Of a DNA stretch of 27,207 nt, positions 1 to 7,838 are shown one piece after another (within the stretch, counting starts at the first letter, position 1; every line of letters starts with the position of its first letter). Source of the stretch: JAVBJN01 sp031546985 (GTDB lineage: Bacteria > Bacteroidota > Bacteroidia > Chitinophagales > Chitinophagaceae); NCBI GenBank assembly GCA_031546985.1, contig JAVBJN010000058.1:1-27207 (forward strand), in the 5' to 3' direction. The notes under the pieces are model-generated. The model was not told the DNA's origin and made no database searches. It worked only from the letters and a program-made list of their open reading frames with translations. The translations under genes were made by a program, and so were the position numbers.

Positions 1-31
1 GCGGCGCGTCGTCGCCGGATGCAGCCTCCGC

Positions 32-140
32 CTATTTCTTTCTTCTGACGATATTGACCTGGCGCGCGCGGCCAAGCCCCAGAAGCCCTTCAGGCACTTC
101 CTTGGTGATGACCGAGCCCGCGCCCACGAAAGCGCCCTTG
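32..140 (-). CDS. GlmU-like C-terminal fragment (partial, probably foreign)
   Basis: Read on the reverse strand, this stretch encodes the end of a left-handed beta-helix acyltransferase, with a segment GAGSVITKEVPEGLLGLGRA followed by RQVNIVRRKK and a stop at 32-34. That pattern resembles the C-terminus of GlmU, the bifunctional N-acetylglucosamine-1-phosphate uridyltransferase/acetyltransferase that makes UDP-GlcNAc. Only about 36 residues are present. The 5' side runs straight into an unrelated forward-strand gene end near 140-160, with no start codon and no intergenic sequence. The stretch is clearly more GC-rich than everything after it. I read it as a piece of another genome joined at a contig end. 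The family could also be another hexapeptide acyltransferase. Confidence 0.55.
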
Positions 141-307
141 CCTATTTCCAGCTCAAGAAGATCAAAAAAATGATCGACGAAAACTACCAGGCCATTCAAA
201 ACCTTACCGACGAGCAGGAACTTATTCTACACATGAAAGCCCACCTGGAGCTCAAAAAAATGGAAAAGGAACTGGTGGGTAAAGTAGGTACCGTGATCGT
301 GAAATAA
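141..307 (+). CDS. dnaG: DNA primase C-terminus (partial)
   Basis: This is a forward open frame ending at TAA 305-307. The last 55 or so residues are charged and helical, ending in LKKMEKELVGKVGTVIVK. This resembles the C-terminus of Bacteroidota DnaG, where a helix with a KxMExxL pattern is followed by a short G(T/A)VI tail. DnaG lays down RNA primers at the replication fork, and its C-terminal domain contacts DnaB helicase. The frame stays open to the window start, but the part before about 140 reads as antisense of a glmU-like gene, so I do not count it as primase. Catalytic TOPRIM and zinc domains are missing. The assignment rests only on the tail pattern. Confidence 0.5.
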
Positions 308-438
308 ATCCCACCACCGCTAACCGTTTTCATTCCACAGCCATCGCATATTTAGCTGCCATTTGTGTAAAAACATACACAGAACATGGCAAGTGTTCTT
401 TTATTGTTTAATTTTTGCCCCAAATACCGGCCCTATCT

Positions 439-2127
439 ATGAATAAAAAGTCATGGTCGCTCTTTTTGTGCCCCATAAGGCTCTTACTTTTTTCGATGCT
501 GTTGCTGATTACAGCCTGCACATCGGATACTACGCGCAAAGACCGTGCGCTGGCCGCCGTGCCCGACCCCAAACAAAACGGAGGCGGCTATGTTAGCAAT
601 CCCGATGGCATTATTGGGCAATCAACAGTGCAGGAATTGAACAGCAAACTCCAGCAGCTGGACAATGAGGATAAAGTACAGACCGCAGTAGTATTGCTCA
701 AAAGCATTGATGATTTGTCGCCCAAAGATTTTGCACACGACCTGTTTAAGTTATGGGGCGTGGGTAAGAAAGCTACGGACAATGGCCTGCTGATATTACT
801 GGTCAAAGACCAGCGCCGTATTGAGTTTGAAACCGGTTATGGCATAGAAGGCGACCTGCCCGATATTACCTGCAAGCGCATCCAGGAAGAAAAAATGCTG
901 CCCTATTTTAAGCAAGGCGATTACGACAACGGCCTTATTGCCGGAGTTACCGCCCTTGAAAACCTATTTGCAGGCAGGAGTTGGGAGACCGCTGCCGATT
1001 ACAATGCCACTGCTGCTGATGAACTAAGCGATACCAGCATTGCCGCTTTAGCAACAGATGCACCTGCCATAGCAGAGGAGCCAACCATTGCAGATCCCGG
1101 CGAGGAAGCAGCAGTTGTTGGTGAGCCTGTGGCCGAATACCCTGCAGATATTGCACCGGCTTACAGTCACCAGCCAGAGACCAATACGGTACCAGCCAAG
1201 CGCATATCAGTTTCGCGCATTGCAGGGCTGCTTTTCGATCATCTGTTGATTATGCTGGGCTATGCTGCCTTTTGCGTTATTAGCCTGCTGTGGCTTTTCA
1301 AAGGTGGCAATCCATTGTATAAGCGACCACATTACTACAATACGCAGATATTCTCAACAGGAGGTATGCTCAAATGGAGCTATGCTGCAGTGATACTGCT
1401 CGTCCCCATTGCTGCGGCTATGTTGCGGCTGGAGTATAAGCTGCCGCTCTGGCTGCTGCTCGTTGGCCTGCTGTACCTCTGGTTTGCCATCTGGCTTAAC
1501 CTGCGCTTTGGCTCCATCCGGCGCAAAACATTGCAAGCAATCCCTGCCGATAACCGTAGCCTGCAATACAACCTGTTCAGCATTCTGCAAGACCAATACA
1601 AGATAAGCTCGTGGATGTTTCCCTTGCTGCGCGGCCGGTCTAAAAAACTGAAAACCCGCATGGAGCACCTGCGGCACGATGCTTATGCCTGCCCGCATTG
1701 CCACAAAGACATGAAACGGCTGGATAGTAAATCTGAAAAAGCATTTCTCAAAAGCTACCAGGAGCAGGAAGAAAAACTGGCCGCTATAGATTACGATGTA
1801 TGGCATTGCTTTGCCTGCGAGGCCACGCTCATCTTCGATTACGACAACGTAAGCTCGGCAGTAAGTTACTGTCCGGGGTGCCAACACAAAACCTATAAGC
1901 TGTACAACCACGAGATTATACAACGGGCTACGGAGTACAGCCAGGGCCGTGGCATAGACCATTACAAATGCTATTCCTGCGCCTACAAGCAGGATATTCC
2001 TTTTACCATTCCTAAAATCAGCAGTTCATCTTCATCGTCCTCTTCTTCGTCATCATCATCTTCCTCAAGCAGTAGTAGCTGGGGCGGTGGCTCATCCGGC
2101 GGCGGTGGCGCGGGTAGCAGCTGGTAA
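439..2127 (+). CDS. TPM-domain lipoprotein with membrane helices, zinc-ribbon-like cysteines and poly-Ser/Gly tail (YgcG-like)
   Basis: The protein has 562 residues from ATG 439. An upstream in-frame TTG at 415 exists, but ATG 439 gives a clean lipoprotein signal peptide with lipobox LITAC (lipidated Cys27). Residues about 50-179 form a TPM (TPM_phosphatase) domain, with an N-terminal GYVSNPDGII motif and a GYGIEGDLPD motif. A linker rich in Ala, Pro and Glu follows, then predicted membrane helices near 262-288, 314-330 and 337-355. The remainder has four CxxC pairs (CPHC, CFAC, CPGC, CYSC), suggesting zinc ribbons. Residues 528-547 are 20 consecutive serines, followed by a Gly/Ser-rich end with two Trp. 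TPM proteins of this type are membrane-anchored envelope proteins whose exact function is mostly unknown; some have phosphatase activity or aid photosystem or membrane-complex repair. A TAATTTTTG at 409-417 could be part of its promoter. Confidence 0.85.
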   Translation: MNKKSWSLFLCPIRLLLFSMLLLITACTSDTTRKDRALAAVPDPKQNGGGYVSNPDGIIGQSTVQELNSKLQQLDNEDKVQTAVVLLKSIDDLSPKDFAHDLFKLWGVGKKATDNGLLILLVKDQRRIEFETGYGIEGDLPDITCKRIQEEKMLPYFKQGDYDNGLIAGVTALENLFAGRSWETAADYNATAADELSDTSIAALATDAPAIAEEPTIADPGEEAAVVGEPVAEYPADIAPAYSHQPETNTVPAKRISVSRIAGLLFDHLLIMLGYAAFCVISLLWLFKGGNPLYKRPHYYNTQIFSTGGMLKWSYAAVILLVPIAAAMLRLEYKLPLWLLLVGLLYLWFAIWLNLRFGSIRRKTLQAIPADNRSLQYNLFSILQDQYKISSWMFPLLRGRSKKLKTRMEHLRHDAYACPHCHKDMKRLDSKSEKAFLKSYQEQEEKLAAIDYDVWHCFACEATLIFDYDNVSSAVSYCPGCQHKTYKLYNHEIIQRATEYSQGRGIDHYKCYSCAYKQDIPFTIPKISSSSSSSSSSSSSSSSSSSSWGGGSSGGGGAGSSW

Positions 2128-2172
2128 AATGGAATTTTCGGAACTTTAAGAACTAACAATCATCAAAATTCA

Positions 2173-2664
2173 ATGAAATTTTTACCTCGTCCTTTAAGAA
2201 CTCAGTACATGGAATATTTTTCCACTAAATCTGTTGAGCAACTTAAAGCCGATATGCAGCTTTTATTTGAGCAAAACCGAGGCTTTAATTTTTCTGTAAA
2301 TATGGCAGGCTCTTTTACAGGTTCGAATCAGTTCACCATTAAACCGAAAATGCAATTAGGTGTAAAAAACGGCAGTACTTTTATCAAAGGGCAGTTTAGT
2401 GCAGATGGCTCAAACGGAACAATTATAAAATGCAGCTTAATACCCAATACTACTTTTTCCATTTTATTCGTTGTATGTATTCTAGTGGGATTCTTGCTCA
2501 TAGGCCAGGTAATAAAAGAACATAATCACACACTATTATGGATAGGACTTCCCAGCACATGGCTGCTTGCGCCTGCGGTAGTGCTGGGAATCAACCACTT
2601 CACCAATGAGGGGCTTCGACAGACCTTTGAAACCACTTTCGATCTTTCACCAGTTGCCCAATAA
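2173..2664 (+). CDS. small two-helix membrane protein, unknown function
   Basis: I do not recognise this 163-residue protein. It starts at ATG 2173, 45 bp after the TPM gene, and may be co-transcribed with it. Residues 1-90 are soluble, with a helical start (YFSTKSVEQLKADMQLLFEQ) and then a beta-rich stretch. Two membrane helices follow at about 93-113 and 120-142, and a short hydrophilic tail. The gene has more A and T than its neighbours. An internal ATG at 2209 is a possible alternative start. The gene call is supported by frame length, by hydrophobic segments in the expected pattern and by the fit between neighbours; the function is unknown. Confidence 0.65.
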   Translation: MKFLPRPLRTQYMEYFSTKSVEQLKADMQLLFEQNRGFNFSVNMAGSFTGSNQFTIKPKMQLGVKNGSTFIKGQFSADGSNGTIIKCSLIPNTTFSILFVVCILVGFLLIGQVIKEHNHTLLWIGLPSTWLLAPAVVLGINHFTNEGLRQTFETTFDLSPVAQ

Positions 2665-2680
2665 GCATACAAATTTGCAC

Positions 2681-2689
2681 TACTCTTTG
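2681..2689 (+). promoter_or_regulatory. possible -7 promoter element for the DUF1801 gene
   Basis: TACTCTTTG matches the Bacteroidota -7 element TAnnTTTG with one extra spacer base. It lies 32 bp before ATG 2721. A TTG at 2654-2656, 24 bp upstream, is the only -33 candidate, so the match is imperfect. Confidence 0.3.
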
Positions 2690-2720
2690 TAGCTTAGTTA
2701 TCCTTAAACCATCGTCGCTT

Positions 2721-3137
2721 ATGCCAAAAGCCAAAAAACTTACCGGGTCCGAAGCCGTTACCGATCATATCCAAAAGCTGGAACCTGCCATAGCAGAAAC
2801 GATTGAAGCGCTGCGGCAAATCATTCTCGCCACCGATCCCATCATTGGCGAAGAGATTAAATGGAACTCGCCCAGCTTCTATTACACCGGCGAAATGAAA
2901 CCCTTTGACCCTAAAGAATACAAACGCGATATTGTGGTAATGAACCTGCACCGGGGCAATATATTGCTGGTTTTCCCTACTGGTGCGGTGATTAAAGATA
3001 CAGCCGGCCTGCTCGAAGGCGACTATGCCGATGGCCGCAGAATGGCCCGGTTCAGCGATATGGAGGATGTAAATGTCAAAGCGCCTGCATTGCAAAAAGT
3101 GATTAAGCAGTGGCTGGATAAGGTAGAGAAGATGTAA
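2721..3137 (+). CDS. DUF1801 domain protein (YdhG/YdeI-like fold)
   Basis: This 138-residue protein matches the DUF1801 family from end to end. Residues 12-30 form the N-terminal helix with a (V)xxHIxxLEP pattern. Residues 37-55 hold the hallmark RQIILATDPIIGEEIKWNSP with the following FYYTGEM. Residues 75-100 have beta strands (IVVMNLHRGNILLVFPTG), and a C-terminal helix ends in LQKVIKQWLDKVEK. The family adopts an iron-chaperone-like (frataxin-related) fold, but its biochemical role is not established. It has its own gap of 56 bp from the upstream gene and ends at a terminator shared with the convergent T9SS gene. The start is the only ATG that leaves the N-terminal helix complete. Confidence 0.85.
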   Translation: MPKAKKLTGSEAVTDHIQKLEPAIAETIEALRQIILATDPIIGEEIKWNSPSFYYTGEMKPFDPKEYKRDIVVMNLHRGNILLVFPTGAVIKDTAGLLEGDYADGRRMARFSDMEDVNVKAPALQKVIKQWLDKVEKM

Positions 3138-3196
3138 GATTACCAATAAAGAGTACATCTTCATTACCTGTCAGCTTTGAAGATTTTAGTAAACAA

Positions 3197-3234
3197 AAAA
3201 GCTCCTGCGTACCATTGGCATGCAGGAGCTTTTT
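3197..3234. terminator. bidirectional intrinsic terminator
   Basis: GCTCCTGC at 3201-3208 pairs with GCAGGAGC at 3222-3229. The stem is extended by flanking A and T runs, which makes it usable from both sides. It lies between two convergent genes, the DUF1801 gene (+) and the T9SS cargo gene (-). Confidence 0.85.
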
Positions 3235-3250
3235 ATATAATCCCAGGGCT

Positions 3251-6208
3251 TTATTTCATAATCTTAACCATCTGCCGGGTACCCTCGTGGCTGGTAAAGT
3301 CCAGCACATAAGCACCACCCGGTAAATTCGATGGCAGGTTAAGTTGCATTACGCCTTGTCCTTTTTCCAGGAACATGCGGGTACGAAACACTTCCATACC
3401 CTGAATATTAAACAGTCTCACCGTCATTTCGGTTGCAACACCCAGGCAATAACCCACATTCAAGGTTTCTCTGAACGGTACCGGGTATACCTCGTTTATC
3501 GTAAAACCATTGCCATCGCAGCCACCAGCCCCATCCAGCTTAATTACTTTGCTGTAAGCATAAGTACCATCCTTATCTACCATCTTAAGTCTGTACCAGG
3601 CCGCGCCTGTTACACCAGTATGGGTAAACTCATAATGCTGTGCAGATGCATCTGTACCAGTATTGTTAACGGTGCTTATTGCGGCAAAACGCTTGGCATC
3701 GCTGGCATACTCTACCACAAAATAATCGCTCTGCACTTCGTTGGCTGCAACCCAGCGCAGTACATCGTTCGCATCACTCCTCTCGCCACCAAAAGAAACC
3801 AGGGTCAAAGGCAATGCTATATTACCATAACCAATCTTTACCGAAGTGGTTAACAAACAACCCAGGTCCGATACCGCACTAACTTTGTACAAACCAGTAT
3901 CTGTACGCTGAAAAACAGCCAGGGAAAGATCTGCACCATTTACAATAGTGCCATCGGGTTTGGTCCACACCACATTGCTATACCCGCCAATAGCTGTAAA
4001 GCTGAGGGTCACTTTGCCATTTACAGGAGCCATATTGCCAGGTGCTCCCGTTACGGTTATAAAAGCTGCAGACCCGGCGCTTTGTACCGATACCGTTTGT
4101 GTGGTTACCGCATTACAACCATCCTGAACCTGCACATCATAACTACCCGCATCCAGACCCGTAAACAGGTTGGCCGACTGGTATGCGCCATAAGTGCCGG
4201 AAACCGAAGGTTTAATACGGTATAAAAACGGAGGGTAACCTTTTACCGTAACCAGTAATTTACCATTACCGGTTTCTCCGATACACACCATACCATAGGT
4301 TTTATTGGCATCAATTACGGGTGCTTTAAAATCGGGCACCACCACCGTAAGCGTATCCCAATACGGGCAGTCAACAGGACCTGAATACGTGTTAAAAGAT
4401 TCAATATTAGGCGCAATACCTATTTTATAAGTACCTGGCGTAAGATTGGTAAACACCATTTGGTTAGGCGTTCCATTCAGGTAAGCAGTTTGCTGATTGG
4501 GTAAAATCCGCATCAGCATTGTATAACTACCTGCATTGTTCGAGCGCAATACCGTCACATTACCCGATGTATCTACCAGGTGGGCATTAACCATTATATC
4601 GGCTTTTCCGCCGGAGCAACCAGCAGCACCAATCCGCAGCGATGTGCTATCGAGCTTAGCCGAAGTATACCTGAATTTACTTATCGCTACGCTAGAAGTA
4701 TCTTTTCTGCAGCTCCATACCACTTCAAATTTTGCTGTGCCATTGGCTGCCGGTAAATTATTCCATAAATAAATAACCTGGTTGGTAGCAGTAGTTGAAT
4801 TAACCACCACCGGCGGGTAGGCCGAAAGGTCTGTTACCCCCGGTGCGCTTATCAGGTTAATAGTAACCGGAAAAACATTGCCCGGTGCAATGCCATATGC
4901 ATAAAGACTGGCATTGGATGCATCACAACCCGTAATGTTTGCTGCGCCAACGCTTATTTTCCGGGGGGCACTCGCCACCACTTTTACGGTTTTGCGATAC
5001 ACACTCCCTTGCGCATCTGTTAAAATAACCCAATACACTCCAGATGCAGGAACGGCATAACTATCATAATAGGTTCCGCCGCCTATCGCCGATATCAACG
5101 TGTCTAATACCTTAACCGCAGCATTCACAGAATCGGTAATGGTAAGCCTTACCGGGTAACAATAAAACTTAACAGCCTCGGCGCTACTACCAAAAAAATT
5201 GGGTTGTATCCTGGGAATAATCGAGTCGCAGTTATTGTTTACATAAAGATTACTATTGCCATCTATGCCGGGTGTAAACAAATTGCTGAAATTGGGCAAC
5301 GCAACTGCTTTGCTCTCCCACACACCGGTGCAGGGATGCTGTACATAAAGCGTATATGATTTGCCCTGCAATGAGGAGGGGTTATAGTAAGGCAGTTGTT
5401 GAAAGGTACCATTGGTTGCCGTATCGGTATAATTGCCAGACCCGGTAGGGTATTCCATCAGCCATTTAATGATACCAGCGCCGTTGGGTGTGCTGAGCAT
5501 GGCCCTGGGCCCGCAAGTGCCTACCGATGCCTGGGTATAGAATGAAACACTGTTCACCATATTTAAAATAGCTGCCGGGTAAACAGAAGCCACGCCATAC
5601 AAACTCACCGTATTGGTACTTACCTGGTTGCCGCAGGCATCGGTAACCGATACCCGGTAAGTACCACTGGCCAGCCCGGTGATATTAGCAGCACGGTTGT
5701 TCGTTACAATTGGTGCCGGAATGGTGGTGCCGGCTTGCACATCTATCGTATAAGGCGCAGTACCGCCGGTATAAGAAATGTAAAACGAACCGGCATTGGT
5801 ACCGGGTGTGCAGGAATAAGCCAGCGGAGATGTACTGCCCTGCGCAGATGAAACCGACATAGGCACATAAGCAGAGGTTACTGCTTTGGTAGCAGAAACG
5901 ACCGGTGTTACCGTGTTTACCGCATCCAGCACAGCCACTTTATAGGTGCCAGGAGCCAGGTTGGTAAACAAGCTATCGGTTTGTGCTGGTTTTACCACCA
6001 CATTGGAAGCATCGAGCAAGGTGAAGGTATAAGGTGCGGTACCACCTGTTGTGCTGGCTTTTATACTGGCATCGGCAGCACAAATGGCATTGACACCGGA
6101 AACGGTTACATTAAGTTGCGCCTGGGCATAACCCGCCAGCAACATAAGGAGGGCAAATACAATTAAGGTTCTTTTTCTTCCGGGATTATTTACTGTTATC
6201 GATTGCAT
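3251..6208 (-). CDS. large secreted SprB-repeat protein with T9SS type A sorting domain
   Basis: The protein has 985 residues, starting at ATG 6206-6208. Residues 1-31 are a Sec signal peptide (RTLIVFALLMLLAGYAQAQ). SprB/Ig-like repeats follow, recognisable by GGTAPYTFTLLD...LAPGTYKVAVLD near 54-96, GGTAPYTIDV...LASGTYRVSVTDACG near 149-192, and GYPPFLYRIKPS...LDAGSYDVQVQDGC near 665-705. A later module (LPLTLVSFGGERSDANDVLRW) resembles the domain often found before the sorting signal. The last 80 or so residues form a T9SS type A sorting domain (VYPVPFRETLNV...GGAYVLDFTS...QMVKIMK). The predicted fate is export across the outer membrane and attachment to the surface or release. SprB-type proteins are often adhesins; binding target unknown. 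The gene is alone on its strand, with a long regulatory upstream region and a terminator after it. Confidence 0.9.
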   Translation of the reverse strand: MQSITVNNPGRKRTLIVFALLMLLAGYAQAQLNVTVSGVNAICAADASIKASTTGGTAPYTFTLLDASNVVVKPAQTDSLFTNLAPGTYKVAVLDAVNTVTPVVSATKAVTSAYVPMSVSSAQGSTSPLAYSCTPGTNAGSFYISYTGGTAPYTIDVQAGTTIPAPIVTNNRAANITGLASGTYRVSVTDACGNQVSTNTVSLYGVASVYPAAILNMVNSVSFYTQASVGTCGPRAMLSTPNGAGIIKWLMEYPTGSGNYTDTATNGTFQQLPYYNPSSLQGKSYTLYVQHPCTGVWESKAVALPNFSNLFTPGIDGNSNLYVNNNCDSIIPRIQPNFFGSSAEAVKFYCYPVRLTITDSVNAAVKVLDTLISAIGGGTYYDSYAVPASGVYWVILTDAQGSVYRKTVKVVASAPRKISVGAANITGCDASNASLYAYGIAPGNVFPVTINLISAPGVTDLSAYPPVVVNSTTATNQVIYLWNNLPAANGTAKFEVVWSCRKDTSSVAISKFRYTSAKLDSTSLRIGAAGCSGGKADIMVNAHLVDTSGNVTVLRSNNAGSYTMLMRILPNQQTAYLNGTPNQMVFTNLTPGTYKIGIAPNIESFNTYSGPVDCPYWDTLTVVVPDFKAPVIDANKTYGMVCIGETGNGKLLVTVKGYPPFLYRIKPSVSGTYGAYQSANLFTGLDAGSYDVQVQDGCNAVTTQTVSVQSAGSAAFITVTGAPGNMAPVNGKVTLSFTAIGGYSNVVWTKPDGTIVNGADLSLAVFQRTDTGLYKVSAVSDLGCLLTTSVKIGYGNIALPLTLVSFGGERSDANDVLRWVAANEVQSDYFVVEYASDAKRFAAISTVNNTGTDASAQHYEFTHTGVTGAAWYRLKMVDKDGTYAYSKVIKLDGAGGCDGNGFTINEVYPVPFRETLNVGYCLGVATEMTVRLFNIQGMEVFRTRMFLEKGQGVMQLNLPSNLPGGAYVLDFTSHEGTRQMVKIMK

Positions 6209-6221
6209 AGCTGGTAGTTAT

Positions 6222-6246
6222 AAATGCTGAAAACCATCCAGCATTT
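6222..6246 (-). promoter_or_regulatory. stem-loop near the 5' end of the T9SS cargo transcript
   Basis: AAATGCTG (6222-6229) and CAGCATTT (6239-6246) form an 8-bp perfect inverted repeat with a 9-base loop. It starts 14 bp upstream of the start codon. If transcription begins about 6 bp beyond the -7 element at 6254-6261, this hairpin forms the very 5' end of the mRNA. Confidence 0.45.
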
Positions 6247-6253
6247 GTATATG

Positions 6254-6261
6254 CAAAATTA
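6254..6261 (-). promoter_or_regulatory. -7 promoter element of the T9SS cargo gene
   Basis: On the reverse strand this reads TAATTTTG, a perfect match to TAnnTTTG, 46 bp before the start codon. There is no TTTG at the usual 17-23 bp upstream; that space is very G-rich, which suggests an activator is needed. Direct repeats lie just upstream at 6284-6322. Confidence 0.5.
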
Positions 6262-6283
6262 CCCGGCCCCTCCCCCCTGCTTT

Positions 6284-6322
6284 ACCCCTTTCAGACATTT
6301 TTTCACCCCAAAAGACATTTTT
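6284..6322 (-). repeat. two direct repeats spaced by two helical turns, candidate activator site
   Basis: On the forward strand CCCC-N4-AGACATTTTT (6285-6302) is followed by CCCC-N3-AGACATTTTT (6306-6322), with starts 21 bp apart. A third copy, identical over 19 bp to the first, lies at 6479-6497. Relative to the likely transcription start near 6248 the two repeats centre at about -46 and -66. That geometry is typical for dimeric activators, for example LytTR-domain regulators. Confidence 0.45.
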
Positions 6323-6595
6323 ATATTATTTAAAACTATACATCACCTATATGCCACCATCGGGCATGAGCAAATAAAAATTGGCATAAATCATACAATA
6401 TCAATACAATATATCTACCAACCCTGCACGCAACCCTTATATTGCATATGAAAACATATAACACAATTAACAAAAAGAACCCCTTTCAGACATTTTTCTA
6501 TCCTAATGCAACATTTCCAGGTATTTAGATTGGTAAGTAATGCATTGCCCGCTCCGTATAAAAGATCGGGCCTGGCAGCCCGGGCTAAACGTACA
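6323..6595. other. AT-rich intergenic stretch without a supported gene
   Basis: Apart from the repeat copy at 6479-6497, this stretch is AT-rich and holds no convincing reading frame. About 30 bp downstream of that copy, on the reverse strand, is TATGTTTTC (6450-6458). It resembles a degenerate -7 element at nearly the same distance as in the main promoter, so a second weak promoter is possible. Confidence 0.3.
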
Positions 6596-6626
6596 AAAGC
6601 CCCATCTTTCGATGAGGCTTTCTCTT
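6596..6626 (-). terminator. intrinsic terminator of the glycosyltransferase operon
   Basis: Read on the reverse strand, AAAGCC-TCATC...GATGG-GGCTTT forms a stem with a short loop and one bulge or mismatch, followed by a T run. It lies 23 bp after the stop codon of the glycosyltransferase gene. A perfect 14-bp palindrome GTTGCAGCTGCAAC (6636-6649) sits between the stop codon and this hairpin. Confidence 0.7.
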
Positions 6627-6648
6627 TATCTTAAAGTTGCAGCTGCAA

Positions 6649-7389
6649 CTATGCATACAATTTACTCTTCATCAATCCCCATTTGCATAAGCGGTGTACG
6701 ATAGACACTCTTAATACACCCAGGCCATACTTGGCACTGCGGCGGAAATTGATGCTCGAGGCTTCTTCAAAATACTTGGTGGGGCAGGTTACTTCTGCAA
6801 TCTCATAGCCTTTCATAAAAATCTGCGACAGCATTTCATTATCAAAAACAAAATCGTCGTCGCAAGCCATGAAGTTGATATTGCGCAGCACTTCGCCGGA
6901 GAATGCACGGTAGCCCGTGTGGTATTCGCTCAACTTTTGACCCAGCAGAATGTTCTGGAATAAGGTAAGGCAACGGTTAAAGAAGTATTTATACAAAGGC
7001 ATACCACCACGCAGTGCGCCGCCGCCCAATATGCGGGAACCCATTACTACCGGGTATACCTCGCTGGCCAGAATCTCGCTCATGGCGGGAATCAGCTTTG
7101 GCGTATACTGGTAATCGGGGTGCAGCATCACTACAATATCGGCACCCAGTTCGAGCGCTTTCGTATAGCAGGATTTCTGATTACCACCGTAACCCTTGTT
7201 CTTTTCATGCCTGATGACATGACGGATGCCCAGCTTTCGTCCTACTTCTGCCGTATCATCCTTACTATGGTCATCTACCAGCACTACCTCATCCACAATA
7301 TGGAAAGGAATTTCCTTGTAGGTACGTTCCAGTGTAAGCGACGCGTTGTAGGCGGGCAATACCACCACTACTTTTTTGTTGTTCAGCAT
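6649..7389 (-). CDS. family 2 glycosyltransferase (DPM1/polyprenyl-phosphate sugar transferase type)
   Basis: This 246-residue protein starts at ATG 7387-7389. Residues 6-100 form a GT-A nucleotide-sugar-binding fold, with VVVVLPAYN at the first strand, VDDHSKDD at 38-45 for nucleotide binding, and HPDYQY at 90-95 in the place of the usual DxD-like DADxQ motif. Later motifs are VMGSRI near 115-120 and the STAY-type acceptor segment SEYHTGYRAFSG. There is no membrane domain after the catalytic part, unlike ArnC-type enzymes, so it resembles soluble DPM1-like enzymes that transfer a sugar to a polyprenyl phosphate at the inner membrane. Sugar and acceptor cannot be told from sequence. It lies 8 bp downstream of the thioesterase gene, in the same operon. 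Confidence 0.85.
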   Translation of the reverse strand: MLNNKKVVVVLPAYNASLTLERTYKEIPFHIVDEVVLVDDHSKDDTAEVGRKLGIRHVIRHEKNKGYGGNQKSCYTKALELGADIVVMLHPDYQYTPKLIPAMSEILASEVYPVVMGSRILGGGALRGGMPLYKYFFNRCLTLFQNILLGQKLSEYHTGYRAFSGEVLRNINFMACDDDFVFDNEMLSQIFMKGYEIAEVTCPTKYFEEASSINFRRSAKYGLGVLRVSIVHRLCKWGLMKSKLYA

Positions 7390-7397
7390 GTATTCAA

Positions 7398-7838
7398 CTA
7401 GTATTTAACTTCTATACCTGTAGAAACCAGGTTACTGGAGCCACGGGCCAGCAAACTTACATTTTCGCCGAAAACTTCACAAGATACATTGGCAATCTTT
7501 TTGCCCTGGCGTACCACTTTGGCTTTGGCAGTAACGGTTTCGCCCTCTTTGGCGCCATACAAAAAATCTACCTGGAGGTTTACCGTAGTGTACAAAACCG
7601 GCAATCCGAGGCTGTGCACGGCCCAACCCATCGTTTCATCAATCATGGTAGACATAATACCGCCATGCAGCGTACCCAAGGGATTAATCATTTCGTGACG
7701 CACGGTAAATTCCAGTGTCACTTCACCTACCGCTATTTCTTTAAGCACAAAACCCAGCCAGTTGCCTGCCGGAGAGCGGCTTTCGGTAATCGTTTGCCCC
7801 ACCCAATCTTGGATGCGCTCCATAAATACATTACTCAT
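7398..7838 (-). CDS. PaaI family (hotdog fold) thioesterase
   Basis: The protein has 146 residues, the usual length for a single hotdog domain. The active-site segment is LGTLHGGIMSTMIDETMGWAV (near 54-74), with the PaaI-type HGG followed by the acidic residue in the long helix. Beta strands such as LYTTVNLQVDFLYGAKEGETVTAKAKVVRQGKKI follow. Members hydrolyse acyl-CoA or aryl-CoA thioesters in the cytoplasm; the substrate is not predictable here. There is no paa catabolic cluster around it, so phenylacetate degradation is not implied. Its start overlaps the stop of the upstream small gene by 4 bp (ATGA type), which implies translational coupling. Confidence 0.85.
   Translation of the reverse strand: MSNVFMERIQDWVGQTITESRSPAGNWLGFVLKEIAVGEVTLEFTVRHEMINPLGTLHGGIMSTMIDETMGWAVHSLGLPVLYTTVNLQVDFLYGAKEGETVTAKAKVVRQGKKIANVSCEVFGENVSLLARGSSNLVSTGIEVKY

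Noticed and set aside
381..399. Hairpin AGAACA...TGTTCT as a terminator of dnaG
   Set aside because: Only a 6-bp AT-rich stem with a 7-base loop and an interrupted T run; too weak to claim.
1354..1962. 202-codon reverse frame inside the TPM gene
   Set aside because: Antisense shadow of a well-supported coding frame.
6224..6451. 75-codon forward frame in the intergenic region
   Set aside because: Runs over the promoter and repeats of the T9SS gene; product is low complexity and has no motif.
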